Under the pieces are notes generated by a model. The model saw only the letters and a list, made by a program, of their open reading frames with translations, ran no database searches and had not been told where the DNA came from. 64,000 bases of DNA, taken from assembly GCF_011578045.1 (NCBI RefSeq), contig NZ_CP049801.1, forward strand, positions 1,426,001 to 1,490,000, read 5' to 3'. Made by a program: the position numbers and the translations under genes. This document shows, piece after piece, positions 1 through 8,596 of the stretch. Numbering within the stretch: the first letter of the stretch is position 1; the number at the start of each line of letters is the position of its first letter. Source of the stretch: Acinetobacter shaoyimingii. GTDB lineage: Bacteria; Pseudomonadota; Gammaproteobacteria; Pseudomonadales; Moraxellaceae.

Positions 1-48
1 GCACGTTCTCTAGAGATGATTCATCGAAACCATATGGCGATTTATTGA
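1..48 (+). CDS. C-terminal end of an unidentified gene (partial)
   Basis: Frame 1 is open from the left edge to a TGA at 46-48 and would encode 15 residues ending HMAIY. A strong rho-independent terminator follows 17 bases later, which supports a real rightward gene ending here. The fragment is too short to assign a family. Frame 3 is also open, to a TAA at 52-54, so the frame choice rests only on the position of the terminator and is uncertain. Confidence 0.3.
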   Translation, partial: ARSLEMIHRNHMAIY

Positions 49-64
49 TTTACTAATCAGTAAT

Positions 65-97
65 AAAAAAGCTAGATTAAATTAATCTAGCTTTTTT
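65..97 (+). terminator. Rho-independent terminator
   Basis: Inverted repeat GCTAGATTAA / TTAATCTAGC flanked by an A run on the left and six T residues on the right. It would end the gene entering from the left edge; the flanking A and T runs make it potentially bidirectional. Confidence 0.8.
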
Positions 98-221
98 ATT
101 TATGAAAATTACCAATAGTCATATTTACTACAACGTAAAATGTTTGATTAATTAATTTGCAGAAAGTAATATAATTTAATAATTGTATAAATATTAATTG
201 TTTGTATTAATGTAAGTTGAG

Positions 222-902
222 ATGGAAATGCAAAAAAAAATTGGGGTCATTTTAGTTGTATCATTTTTAACTGGTTGTGCAACACCAGTATATAACTATC
301 AAGCTCAGTCAAAGCAAATGAGTAAACCTCCTATAGGCTCAATCAATACAGCCTATGTTGGTGATAAGATGTTAGAGCAAGGGGTATTTACCGATAGAGA
401 AGTGTTAAGAGTAGATTCACCTACTAAAGTAAATATGTTTTATTCACTTACACCTGGTAATTATTTAAAAACTGGTCAGAGCAATCAGGGCATATTCTAT
501 TCAGCATTTAACCAAATTGAAAATGGTGGAAATGTTCAAAAAAATCCGTTGGCTGATCCTATTAAAGCACTGATGTTAAGTGCTGATGGCAAATTATGTG
601 TTGTATCAGTATTGAATGCAAAAAATTGTACGAATCAACATCAGGCTAAAACAAGTGTAGTAGGTGTTGCTTCAGATAATTCTTTTCAACAGACACTTAT
701 CTATAGTGGTAAAGTTGGGCAAAAAATAAATATTGGATATAGGGAGTTTTCAAGTAATCTTGCTCGTCCTGCATTTAATAATGATGTCGAATATGATTTA
801 AATGATTCTTTCGAAATAGGGTATAAAGGTGCTCTATTGGAAATTTTAGATGCAAATAATCAGAAGATTACATATAGAGTTATTAGAAATTTTAATAAGT
901 AA
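222..902 (+). CDS. Hypothetical lipoprotein
   Basis: A 226-residue protein with a short positively charged N-terminus (MQKK), a hydrophobic stretch and a lipobox LTGC ending at about residue 19, so it is predicted to be lipidated and held in the envelope. The rest has no motif I recognise; it is Asn- and Ser-rich and probably beta-rich. The start may be the second ATG at 228 rather than 222, because MQKK is the more typical lipoprotein beginning. It stands alone between two terminators. Function unknown. Confidence 0.7.
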   Translation: MEMQKKIGVILVVSFLTGCATPVYNYQAQSKQMSKPPIGSINTAYVGDKMLEQGVFTDREVLRVDSPTKVNMFYSLTPGNYLKTGQSNQGIFYSAFNQIENGGNVQKNPLADPIKALMLSADGKLCVVSVLNAKNCTNQHQAKTSVVGVASDNSFQQTLIYSGKVGQKINIGYREFSSNLARPAFNNDVEYDLNDSFEIGYKGALLEILDANNQKITYRVIRNFNK

Positions 903-938
903 TTTACTTATATTTGAAAATTTTGATATTTTATTTCA

Positions 939-962
939 GGCTCGCTTAAGCGAGCTTTTTTA
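939..962 (+). terminator. Rho-independent terminator
   Basis: GCTCGCTT / AAGCGAGC (940-955) followed by a T run. It ends the lipoprotein gene at 222-902. Confidence 0.85.
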
Positions 963-1030
963 TTATTTTGAACTTTAGGCCAATCCATATCCTCATCAAC
1001 CATAAGTATGATCTGCTTTTGTTGTGTATT
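963..1030 (-). pseudogene. Remnant of the 3' end of a HAD phosphatase gene
   Basis: Read on the minus strand, about 968-1020 resembles the last 55 bases of the intact HAD phosphatase gene at 2351-2998. Both contain GCAGATCATACTTAT, then the equivalent of an MV..D...LP stretch, then a terminator hairpin beginning AAGCTCGC. The remnant has lost two bases (TATATGG became TATGG) and runs into stops. No similarity is visible beyond about 1025. It is probably a leftover of an ancient duplication or of recombination around lpxO, which lies between the two copies. The rest of the gap (1030-1281) shows nothing recognisable. Confidence 0.45.
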
Positions 1031-1281
1031 GGATTCCATCAATGAACACTAATAATCCAGAAAGACCATTGATAACTGCATCTTAATAGAAACTTTATTC
1101 AAAGTTGTTTATCGTCTTGGCATATAATTATAATTTGAAGCAACAAAGCTCCTGTAAAGGATCAAACCGATCCATCATTCTGAAATGATCAGTACATCAG
1201 GCGCATGAATCTTGATTTGAAGTAAGGCCATCAAACCCAAAGTTTGGATCAAGATCAAATTCAACAACGGAAAATAGAGTA

Positions 1282-2196
1282 ATGTTTAAGTGGATCATTT
1301 TGGCGATTTTTTTATTAACTTCTTTGTATACTCATTTTCGAGGTAAAAAGAGACTATCACTGTATCGGCAAATCTTTAATCACTCCACATTGTTCGCCCC
1401 AATCAATTTTTTAATGTACATCTTTTCCAAAGTACCGAATCAACCATTTATTGATAGTCAATATTTTAAAGACCTCAAAGTCTTGGATGAAAATTGGGAA
1501 ATGATTCGTACTGAAGCGCAAAAACTCTATGAACAAGGGGCAATCAAAGCGGCAAGTTCAGACAATGATGTCGGATTTAACTCATTTTTTAAAACAGGGT
1601 GGAAACGTTTTTATTTAAAATGGTATGAATCAGCACATCCTTCAGCGGCAGAGCTTTGCCCAAAAACGACTGCGTTACTGAAAACCTTGCCAAGCATTAA
1701 AGCTGCAATGTTTGCTGAACTTGCGCCGCATAGCCATCTCAATCCACATCGCGATCCCTTCGCTGGTTCATTGCGTTACCATTTAGGGTTAATTACTCCA
1801 AACGATGACCGTTGTTATATTGAAGTTGATGGTCAACGACACTCATGGAGAGACGGCAAAAGCGTTGTGTTTGACGAAACGTTTGTGCATTCTGCTGAAA
1901 ATGCGACTGATCAAAACCGTATTATTCTATTTTGCGATGTTGAGCGACCACTAACGAATGCATGGGCAGAGAAGTTTAATCATTGGTTCGGGCGTCATGT
2001 CATGACTGCAGCAAGCTCACCAAACGAGGTGGGAGATGGTACAGGGCGCATCAATAAACTCTATGGTTATGCACAACTTGTCCGACTCCAAGTGAAGGCA
2101 TTAAAAAAATCGAATCGTCCTTTGTACTATGTACTGAAATGGTTACTGATAATCGCAGCAGTATTACTGATTTTTGTGAGACCTTACTTCTTCTAA
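1282..2196 (+). CDS. lpxO: LpxO-type lipid A / aspartyl-asparaginyl beta-hydroxylase family dioxygenase
   Basis: A 304-residue Fe(II)/2-oxoglutarate dioxygenase. Visible are an N-terminal membrane anchor (about 2-18), the iron-binding H156-x-D158 in NPHRDPF, the distal H203 in FVHSAEN, R213 as the likely 2-oxoglutarate-binding residue, and a C-terminal hydrophobic helix (about 285-303). Length and the two membrane segments fit LpxO, which adds a 2-hydroxyl to a secondary acyl chain of lipid A at the inner membrane; Acinetobacter lipid A is known to carry hydroxylated laurate. The gene stands alone. An aspartyl-hydroxylase role on protein is the alternative, less likely given the anchors. Confidence 0.85.
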   Translation: MFKWIILAIFLLTSLYTHFRGKKRLSLYRQIFNHSTLFAPINFLMYIFSKVPNQPFIDSQYFKDLKVLDENWEMIRTEAQKLYEQGAIKAASSDNDVGFNSFFKTGWKRFYLKWYESAHPSAAELCPKTTALLKTLPSIKAAMFAELAPHSHLNPHRDPFAGSLRYHLGLITPNDDRCYIEVDGQRHSWRDGKSVVFDETFVHSAENATDQNRIILFCDVERPLTNAWAEKFNHWFGRHVMTAASSPNEVGDGTGRINKLYGYAQLVRLQVKALKKSNRPLYYVLKWLLIIAAVLLIFVRPYFF

Positions 2197-2337
2197 AATC
2201 ATGATTATAGTGTGGGATGAGTGTATGTATTTCTGAGTCATTGCTTGATAGAAAGTGCAAGCATTATGTACAGTTTTAATGGAAAGATTGCACAATTTTG
2301 ATCCTTTACTAAAATTGAATTACCAATCTCTGGGTTG

Positions 2338-2366
2338 AAAGAAAGCTCAATTATGCGAGCTTTCTT
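2338..2366 (-). terminator. Terminator of the HAD phosphatase gene
   Basis: On the minus strand GAAAGCTC and GAGCTTTC form a stem around an eight-base loop directly after the HAD stop codon. It lies between convergent genes (lpxO and the HAD gene) and may serve both. Confidence 0.65.
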
Positions 2367-2998
2367 TTATTCCGAATTCTAGGCAATTCTTGATCCGCAC
2401 CAACCATATAAGTATGATCTGCCAGTGAAAACATAGCTAAGTCTTCCTTAGAATTTCCATAAGCATAAACAGATTCATAATCATCTAAATTATACTTTTC
2501 TAAAATTCGAATCCTTTTCTGATCAGAACTACAATCCAGAGTGCTATACATTCCCGTAAAATGATCATCCAAAATTTCAGTATGGGTACAAATCAAGTCA
2601 ACATTCAATTTCTTCGCGATGTCATTTAAATACAAATCAATAGATGCAGAGACAATCACCACATCATCACCATTTTTTTGATGCTGAATTAATTGTTGAT
2701 GAATAGATTGATCAAAAGACACCATTAAAATTTGAGCATAGTCATGTGCAAGTTTACGGATATCATGCGCATACATATCGCCAAACATATGTTTAAACAA
2801 CTTAATCCGCATAGAATCCGCAGGGTAGATATTTAAATAATAAGCCTGAATCCACGGGAGAAGTTTAATGCCTTGCTTTACGATGTGTCGCTTTTTTAAT
2901 GCATAAAAAATGAAACCTGTGAAACTATCTTTACGACACAGGGTTCCATCAAAGTCAAATAACGCTAAATTTTTATGCGTTTTGCTTGGCGCATGCAT
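2351..2998 (-). CDS. HAD-IB family phosphatase (SerB-like)
   Basis: A 215-residue HAD hydrolase. Motif I is DFDGT with nucleophile D15 and acid D17, motif II is VIVSAS near 115, and motif III/IV is the YAYGNSKEDLAM stretch near 180. The long helical cap between motifs I and II marks subclass IB, the group of SerB and PGP phosphatases; the substrate is unknown. The start ATG lies inside the end of the upstream DUF1615 lipoprotein gene (34-base overlap). A TGA two codons upstream in this frame leaves no earlier start, so the two genes are probably translationally coupled. A decayed copy of its 3' end lies at about 963-1030. Confidence 0.8.
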   Translation of the reverse strand: MHAPSKTHKNLALFDFDGTLCRKDSFTGFIFYALKKRHIVKQGIKLLPWIQAYYLNIYPADSMRIKLFKHMFGDMYAHDIRKLAHDYAQILMVSFDQSIHQQLIQHQKNGDDVVIVSASIDLYLNDIAKKLNVDLICTHTEILDDHFTGMYSTLDCSSDQKRIRILEKYNLDDYESVYAYGNSKEDLAMFSLADHTYMVGADQELPRIRNKRKLA

Positions 2999-4173
2999 TT
3001 TTCATATCGTCCGTTGACGCGGCTTGCATACCAGTTGGTATTGTAGTCACGACTTAATTTTGGTCCAGAAATCACCACTTCAGGCATAATCGCATAAATT
3101 GGGTCTTTGCTTGTAACTTGCGTGTAAAGTTCTGCCACAGCTTTATAGGTTTTGGTTTTTTCAAAATCTGGATTTTTCTCTTCTTTCAAATCACCACGTA
3201 ATTGTTTTGGCGTAATCAAAACATTTTTTTGCGAAAAAAGACCAATCAACGCTTTTTCAGTATCAGTCATTGTCGGACGGGGATTGCCTTTTTTATCATA
3301 GGATAATAAGTCACCATCCAGATCAAGTTCTTTGTCTGTAATTTTAGCAATCATCTTTTGAAATGCAGCGTTACGACTCGAATACATCCCAGAGTTATAG
3401 TCAGCAAAACGATAAATCGGTTTGTCATAGTCAGCAGGGTACATCATTAAACGATGAATACCATAATACAAACCACCATATTCAGTATATAAATCATCCC
3501 GAACTTCATTGGTACTCATGCGACTACGCTTATTGTCCAAGGCATAGTTAATATGAACCTGCATGGAACCCAAAGTGGTAATCGGATTTAATTTTTCCGC
3601 AAAATCTTGACCGACCAGTTTGGCAGCACCTGTGAGTGCACTCACATGATAATGCTTGGACATATAGGCAAAGATTTCACGATACAGCTCGTCAAGTTCT
3701 TTTTCATTTTTGACCTTGCGCATTTGTTTTAAATAATTGTCTTCAGGTGAAGGCTGATTTTTTAAAACCTCTTGGAAATAATCGGCAATTGGCCCACCTA
3801 AGGTTTCACCCAATTTATCCTCAAATTTTTCTTTTAAGCGGGTGCTGACTTCTTTCACTGCTTTTTCACCCAAACCAGGCACATTCGGATTGGCAATAAA
3901 ATTAGATTCTTGATCAACCACAGCAATAATTGAGCACACGTTTTCTTTATTACGACTAATATTAAGTTCGTCGGTAATATCGAAAATATCTTGAGCCCAT
4001 GATTTACGATCATTGACACGTGAAGGAATCAACTTACGAATTTGATCACTATCGAGTTGTGGTTCATTGTCGCTTGCAAACCATGATCCATCTCCACAAG
4101 CGGTTAAACTCGAGGCTAAAGCAATTAAACATGCTGAACGAAAAAGATGTTTAGAACGCACAGTTTTTTTCAT
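2965..4173 (-). CDS. DUF1615 domain lipoprotein
   Basis: A 402-residue protein with signal peptide and lipobox LTAC (Cys at about 26), so a predicted lipoprotein. The body matches what I know of DUF1615: a conserved N-terminal block IRKLIPSRVNDRKSWAQDI, then VVDQESNF with a glutamate placed as in lytic transglycosylases, and a GSMQVHINYA block typical of a lysozyme-like fold. A peptidoglycan-cleaving role is an inference from these motifs. It is the upstream partner of the overlapping HAD phosphatase gene and is divergent from dusB; the 82-base gap at 4174-4255 must hold both promoters. Confidence 0.75.
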   Translation of the reverse strand: MKKTVRSKHLFRSACLIALASSLTACGDGSWFASDNEPQLDSDQIRKLIPSRVNDRKSWAQDIFDITDELNISRNKENVCSIIAVVDQESNFIANPNVPGLGEKAVKEVSTRLKEKFEDKLGETLGGPIADYFQEVLKNQPSPEDNYLKQMRKVKNEKELDELYREIFAYMSKHYHVSALTGAAKLVGQDFAEKLNPITTLGSMQVHINYALDNKRSRMSTNEVRDDLYTEYGGLYYGIHRLMMYPADYDKPIYRFADYNSGMYSSRNAAFQKMIAKITDKELDLDGDLLSYDKKGNPRPTMTDTEKALIGLFSQKNVLITPKQLRGDLKEEKNPDFEKTKTYKAVAELYTQVTSKDPIYAIMPEVVISGPKLSRDYNTNWYASRVNGRYEKCMRQAKRIKI

Positions 4174-4255
4174 ATGTTGAAAACACGCATAGAAATGGAT
4201 GAGACAATGTGTGGTATGCAGTATACTACGCTGGTCGAAAATTGTATGAATATAT

Positions 4256-5281
4256 ATGTATATTGGTCCGTATCAACTGTCAAATAATTTAATTGTGGCA
4301 CCTATGGCAGGTGTAACTGATCGTCCGTTCAGAACGCTATGCAAATACTTTGGTGCAGGGCATGCGGTCAGTGAAATGATGACCTCTGATCAGACTTTAC
4401 GTATGAGTAAAAAAAGCTTATATCGTGCCAATTTTGATGGAGAACTTGCCCCTATTTCTGCACAAATTGCAGGTTCAGATCCTCACGATTTAGCAGAAGC
4501 CGCACGTTATCAGGTTTCAAATGGGGCGCAAATTGTCGACATTAATATGGGCTGTCCTGCCAAAAAAGTCTGCAACAAACTGGCGGGTTCGGCACTACTC
4601 AAAGATGAAGATTTAGTGGCACGTATTTTAGATGCTGTTGTTGCTGCGGTTGATGTTCCTGTGACTCTAAAAACCCGTTTGGGCTATTTAAATGGTCATG
4701 AAAATATCATGCGTGTAGCGAAACGTGCTGAAGAAGCAGGCATTGCGGCGCTCGCTTTACATGGTCGTACTCGTGAAGACATGTATTTAAATACCGCACG
4801 CTATGCGCTGATTAAAGACGTCAAATCAATGCTCAGTATTCCAGTGATTGCCAATGGAGATATAGATAGTCCTGAAAAAGCCAAATATGTACTGGATTAT
4901 ACGGGTGCAGACGCAGTGATGATTGGACGCGCAGCACAAGGTCGTCCTTGGATTTTTCGTGAAATTGCACATTATCTGAAAACGGGTAAACACTTGGCTG
5001 CTCCAAATATTCAAGAAGTGAAAGACGTATTACTTGGGCATCTTTCCGAGTTGTATCAGTTCTATGGTGAATATTCAGGTTGTCGTATTGCACGTAAACA
5101 TATTGCTTGGTACACCAAAGGTTTACGCTCAAGCAATGAATTCCGTCAAAATATGTATAAGGTTGAAAGCACCATTGAACAGGCTAAAGTGGTAGAAGAT
5201 TATTTTAATCAACTACTTGATCATGGTTTAACCATGTCTGATGTTCAAGTTGAACAGGTGAATTTGTTGGAAACCAAATAA
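4256..5281 (+). CDS. dusB: tRNA-dihydrouridine synthase B
   Basis: A 341-residue flavin-dependent TIM-barrel enzyme that reduces specific uridines in the tRNA D-loop. Evidence: N-terminal APMAGVTDRPFR for FMN binding, catalytic C100 in NMGCPAKKVC, KTRLG and HGRTRE motifs, and the phosphate-binding stretch ANGDI..GADAVMIGRAAQG. Length is typical of DusB. In enterobacteria dusB precedes fis; no fis follows here, and the next gene encodes a DinB-fold protein 82 bases on. DusB is preferred over DusA or DusC from the GCPA.KVC.KLAGSAL signature. Confidence 0.93.
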   Translation: MYIGPYQLSNNLIVAPMAGVTDRPFRTLCKYFGAGHAVSEMMTSDQTLRMSKKSLYRANFDGELAPISAQIAGSDPHDLAEAARYQVSNGAQIVDINMGCPAKKVCNKLAGSALLKDEDLVARILDAVVAAVDVPVTLKTRLGYLNGHENIMRVAKRAEEAGIAALALHGRTREDMYLNTARYALIKDVKSMLSIPVIANGDIDSPEKAKYVLDYTGADAVMIGRAAQGRPWIFREIAHYLKTGKHLAAPNIQEVKDVLLGHLSELYQFYGEYSGCRIARKHIAWYTKGLRSSNEFRQNMYKVESTIEQAKVVEDYFNQLLDHGLTMSDVQVEQVNLLETK

Positions 5282-5363
5282 ATCGAGTGAATTTATTATA
5301 ATTAATTTCAATCGTTACAGATTTTGCTAATCTTGTTGTATTCCTCTATAAAAAGAAAATCTT

Positions 5364-5873
5364 ATGAATCGGCAAAATCTGCTATTTCTCGCGAATTACA
5401 ATGTTTGGGCGACTCAACGCTTAGCCAAACATTTGAATCAATTGACTGATGAAGCGTTGCTTCAAGATGTGGGACTACATTTTAAAAGTATTCATGGCAC
5501 ACTCAATCATCTGTTATTGGGTGAGCATTATCTGTGGTATCCCAGATTTAAAGATGGTGTTTCAAATCGCTATGCACTCGATAGCCTGATCGAGCCAGAC
5601 CCTCAAAAATGCATTCAAGCACTGTTAGACCGTGCGCCATTGTGGATTGACTTTATTCAAAATTTAAATGCTGAGCGTTTACACGAGTTACTACATTATC
5701 GACGTGGGAATGGTGAAGCCTTAACTTTAGCTTTTACACCCACACTCATGCATGTGTTTAATCATGGTACACATCATCGTGGGCAAATTACAGCTGCCAT
5801 GACGTATTTAGGACATGAGTGTCCAGAACTGGATATGGTGTATATGTTGGCTGAACAACATCGTCATCAATAA
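5364..5873 (+). CDS. DinB family protein
   Basis: A 169-residue four-helix-bundle protein of the DinB/YfiT metal-dependent superfamily. Three histidines are placed as expected for the metal site: one in LNHLLLGEHYLW (about 47-58), and two in the C-terminal HVFNHGTHHRGQI (about 131-143), the family signature. Members include thiol S-transferases and many proteins of unknown role; the substrate cannot be told. It follows dusB by 82 bases on the same strand and is followed by a terminator shared with the convergent nitronate monooxygenase gene. Confidence 0.85.
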   Translation: MNRQNLLFLANYNVWATQRLAKHLNQLTDEALLQDVGLHFKSIHGTLNHLLLGEHYLWYPRFKDGVSNRYALDSLIEPDPQKCIQALLDRAPLWIDFIQNLNAERLHELLHYRRGNGEALTLAFTPTLMHVFNHGTHHRGQITAAMTYLGHECPELDMVYMLAEQHRHQ

Positions 5874-5928
5874 TTCATTCAGTCGCAAGACCTTGCTATT
5901 GAGAAAATGGTTTCAGTTTTCAAGTGAA

Positions 5929-5955
5929 AAACCCTCTTTAGATTCAGAGGGTTTT
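5929..5955. terminator. Bidirectional terminator
   Basis: AAACCCTCT / AGAGGGTTT hairpin with an eight-base loop and T-rich tail, between the convergent DinB-family and nitronate monooxygenase genes. Confidence 0.8.
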
Positions 5956-5990
5956 GTATTTTAAACTGCATTCAATCTAATTGATGACAT

Positions 5991-7040
5991 TTAATCGTAT
6001 TCATGCATTTCAGCACGTAACTGTAAAATCAATTCCTCAGCGTCGAGTTCACGAATTTGTCCTACATTGGAACCTGCCCAAAATGCGCCATAGTCTGTAT
6101 CACCCTGTTGTGAGGCAAGACTATTGAGTTGTTTTGCCAAATCATAGGCATAAGGATAGGGCGCAACGGGAACACGTTCAGGAACATCAATGTCTTTTGC
6201 CCAATGATTCTGTAATCCACGCGCAGGACGACCTGAAATACTGGATGTAATTTGGGTGAGGGGTTGCTTGCTAAATAAGGCTTTGCGATAGGCCGCATTG
6301 GCACCAGACGATTTGCACTGCACAAAGGCAGTACCCAATTGAACGGCACTTGCACCTAAATTAATGAAATGCTGCGCTTGGAAGCCATTCATAATACCGC
6401 CTGCAGCCACAATCGGAATCTCAATTTCTGTTTTAAAAAGTTTCACCAAATTTACAGTAGAAATACAGGAATCAATACTTGGATTAAATGTCCCACGATG
6501 ACCGCCTGCTTCAATGCCTTGGGCAATGACAATATCAATTCCTGCATTTTGAATTGCACGAGCCTCATTGATATTGGTCGCAGACACCATGGTCACAATC
6601 CCTGCTTTTTTGAGTGCATCAATTTGATGTGCATGCGGTAAACCAAAATGAAAACTGACCGCTTTAGGTTTGGTTTCTAAAATCAAATTTAGAAAATCAT
6701 CATTATCTTTAAAACTTGGATAGATACATTTGAGTTCTGTAGGCAGTGTTGCACCAAATCGTTCAAATTGAGGTCTTAAATACTCAATCCATTGCTGGTT
6801 TTTATCATTATCTGGCTGGACAGTTTCGTGGCAAAAGAAATTTACCTGAAAGCTTTTATCGGTCAAACTTTGTGTTTTTAAAATTTGTTGACGTGCATCT
6901 TCTACAGTTGATGCACCTAAGCCCAATGAACCAAGACCACCATGATTAGACACTTCAGCAGCCAGCTCTGGTGTGGATACCCCAGCCATCGGGGCAAGGA
7001 AAATATTGTAATCGATGCTGAGTAATTCTTTGACTGACAT
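5991..7040 (-). CDS. Nitronate monooxygenase (2-nitropropane dioxygenase family)
   Basis: A 349-residue FMN TIM-barrel enzyme. Visible are the N-terminal IFLAPMAGVSTPELA block, the GGLGSLG loop, AQGIEAGGHRGTF with the catalytic-type histidine, and the phosphate-binding AAGGIMNGFQAQHFINLGASAVQLGTAF region. These match class I nitronate monooxygenases, which detoxify propionate-3-nitronate and other nitronates. The start is the ATG closest to the conserved N-terminus. It is a single-gene unit. A few FMN TIM-barrel relatives (FabK-type enoyl reductases) share these motifs, but the GGHRG signature favours nitronate monooxygenase. Confidence 0.88.
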   Translation of the reverse strand: MSVKELLSIDYNIFLAPMAGVSTPELAAEVSNHGGLGSLGLGASTVEDARQQILKTQSLTDKSFQVNFFCHETVQPDNDKNQQWIEYLRPQFERFGATLPTELKCIYPSFKDNDDFLNLILETKPKAVSFHFGLPHAHQIDALKKAGIVTMVSATNINEARAIQNAGIDIVIAQGIEAGGHRGTFNPSIDSCISTVNLVKLFKTEIEIPIVAAGGIMNGFQAQHFINLGASAVQLGTAFVQCKSSGANAAYRKALFSKQPLTQITSSISGRPARGLQNHWAKDIDVPERVPVAPYPYAYDLAKQLNSLASQQGDTDYGAFWAGSNVGQIRELDAEELILQLRAEMHEYD

Positions 7041-7136
7041 ATCTAGGCTCCTTGATTTACTACCAATGTGCCTAAGCTTTATGCACTTGGCAAATTATAC
7101 TCATCATTTTGTCGGAAAATAATTCATTGAACTTTC

Positions 7137-7232
7137 ATGAATGTTTTTTTAATAGGCAAAACATCTCTTAATGATCATATCCGATCCATGATGGAGGAAT
7201 CTGGTTTTAAACGACAAGCCATGTCGCATTAA
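7137..7232 (+). other. Short ORF, possible small protein or gene remnant
   Basis: ATG at 7137 opens 31 codons to TAA at 7230-7232. The product begins MNVFLIGKTS, like the first strand and loop of a Rossmann-type protein, then ends early. There is no clear ribosome-binding site. It may be chance or the stump of a lost gene; listed only because it fills the 275-base gap between the monooxygenase and radical SAM genes. Confidence 0.15.
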
Positions 7233-7323
7233 TGATGAAAAAATCTTCAAAGATTACTTAGAGATTTATAATAGTCATTCAAAAAGCCCTCCACATGCAT
7301 CATTGAACATCTAGGTGAGTCAT

Positions 7324-8583
7324 ATGTCAGATCGTATCCGTGAAAAATTGCAAATTTTAGCTGATGCTGCCAAGTACGATGTGTCTTGTTCATCGAGTGG
7401 GAGCAACCGTAAAAATAAAGACAAGGGCTTGGGCAATACAGGTTCGGGTATTTGCCATAGCTATACTGAAGATGGGCGCTGTGTTTCCTTACTCAAAATT
7501 CTATTGTCAAATGTCTGTATTTACGACTGTTCTTATTGCGTGTCACGCCGTTCCAATGATGTCAAACGTGCGGCATTTACGGTGCAGGAAGTGGTGGATT
7601 TAACCATTAATTTTTACCGTCGTAATTATATTGAAGGCTTGTTTTTAAGTTCTGGAATTTTTAAATCAGCAGATTACACCATGGAACGAATGCTGCAAGT
7701 CGTGAAAAAATTACGCCTTGAAGAAAATTTTAATGGTTATATCCATTTAAAAACCATTCCTGGGGCCTCACCAGAAATTATCCATGAGGCAGGTTTGTAT
7801 GCCGACCGCATGAGTATTAATTTGGAAATGCCAACAGAAGAGGGTTTAAAAAAATTTGCGCCTGAAAAGACCCATCAAGAAGTGCAAAAAGATTTGGGCA
7901 TCGTACGTGATCGCTTGATTCAGCTAAAAGATGAAAGTAAATTGATTAAATCTGTACCTAAATTTGTCCCAGCAGGGCAAACCACACAAATGGTGGTGGG
8001 GGCACATCACGAAACCGACAAAGACGTGATTTTAATGGCAGATCGTCATTACAAAGAATTTAAGCTGAAACGTGTTTATTACTCAGGATATATTCCGATA
8101 AACCCTGAAGAGAAAGCTTTGCCAGCCGTGGGTTCAGCACCGCCGTTACTACGAGAAAACCGTCTCTATCAATCAGACTGGCTCATGCGTTTTTATGGAT
8201 TCGAAGCGAATGAAATTGTGGATGATCGTCATCCAAATTTGGATTTAGACGTAGATCCGAAACTGGGTTGGGCGCTACGTCATCCAGAACAATTTCCTGT
8301 CGATATTAACCGAGCAGACTATCGTATGATTTTACGAGTGCCGGGGATTGGTGTGCGTTCAGCAAAAAAAATTGTCCATGCACGTCGTTTTGGCAGAATT
8401 CATATCGATCAATTGAAACGTATGGGCGTGGCATATAATCGCGCACAACATTTTATTCGGTGTGCAGATTCTCCGCAATTTTTAAAAGATCAGTTACCAA
8501 GCCAAATTCGCCAGCAAATCCTGCAAAGTGGTCAATCCAAATATCAACAGCAGTTGTCACCTCAGCTTGGGTTCGGTTTTTAA
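7324..8583 (+). CDS. Putative DNA modification/repair radical SAM protein
   Basis: A 419-residue radical SAM enzyme. C65-x3-C69-x2-C72 is the [4Fe-4S]/SAM motif (VCIYDCSYC), followed by the GLFLSSGI region, and a C-terminal helix-hairpin-helix (VPGIGVRSAKKIV, near 325-345) points to nucleic acid binding. This matches the family annotated as the radical SAM protein linked to uracil-DNA glycosylase. The ATG at 7324 is preferred to the GTG at 7315 because AGGTG (7313-7317) then sits six bases upstream. The next gene, 13 bases on, is its usual DUF4130 partner, so the pair is an operon; the precise reaction is unknown. Confidence 0.88.
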   Translation: MSDRIREKLQILADAAKYDVSCSSSGSNRKNKDKGLGNTGSGICHSYTEDGRCVSLLKILLSNVCIYDCSYCVSRRSNDVKRAAFTVQEVVDLTINFYRRNYIEGLFLSSGIFKSADYTMERMLQVVKKLRLEENFNGYIHLKTIPGASPEIIHEAGLYADRMSINLEMPTEEGLKKFAPEKTHQEVQKDLGIVRDRLIQLKDESKLIKSVPKFVPAGQTTQMVVGAHHETDKDVILMADRHYKEFKLKRVYYSGYIPINPEEKALPAVGSAPPLLRENRLYQSDWLMRFYGFEANEIVDDRHPNLDLDVDPKLGWALRHPEQFPVDINRADYRMILRVPGIGVRSAKKIVHARRFGRIHIDQLKRMGVAYNRAQHFIRCADSPQFLKDQLPSQIRQQILQSGQSKYQQQLSPQLGFGF

Positions 8584-8596
8584 GGTACTTCTAACA

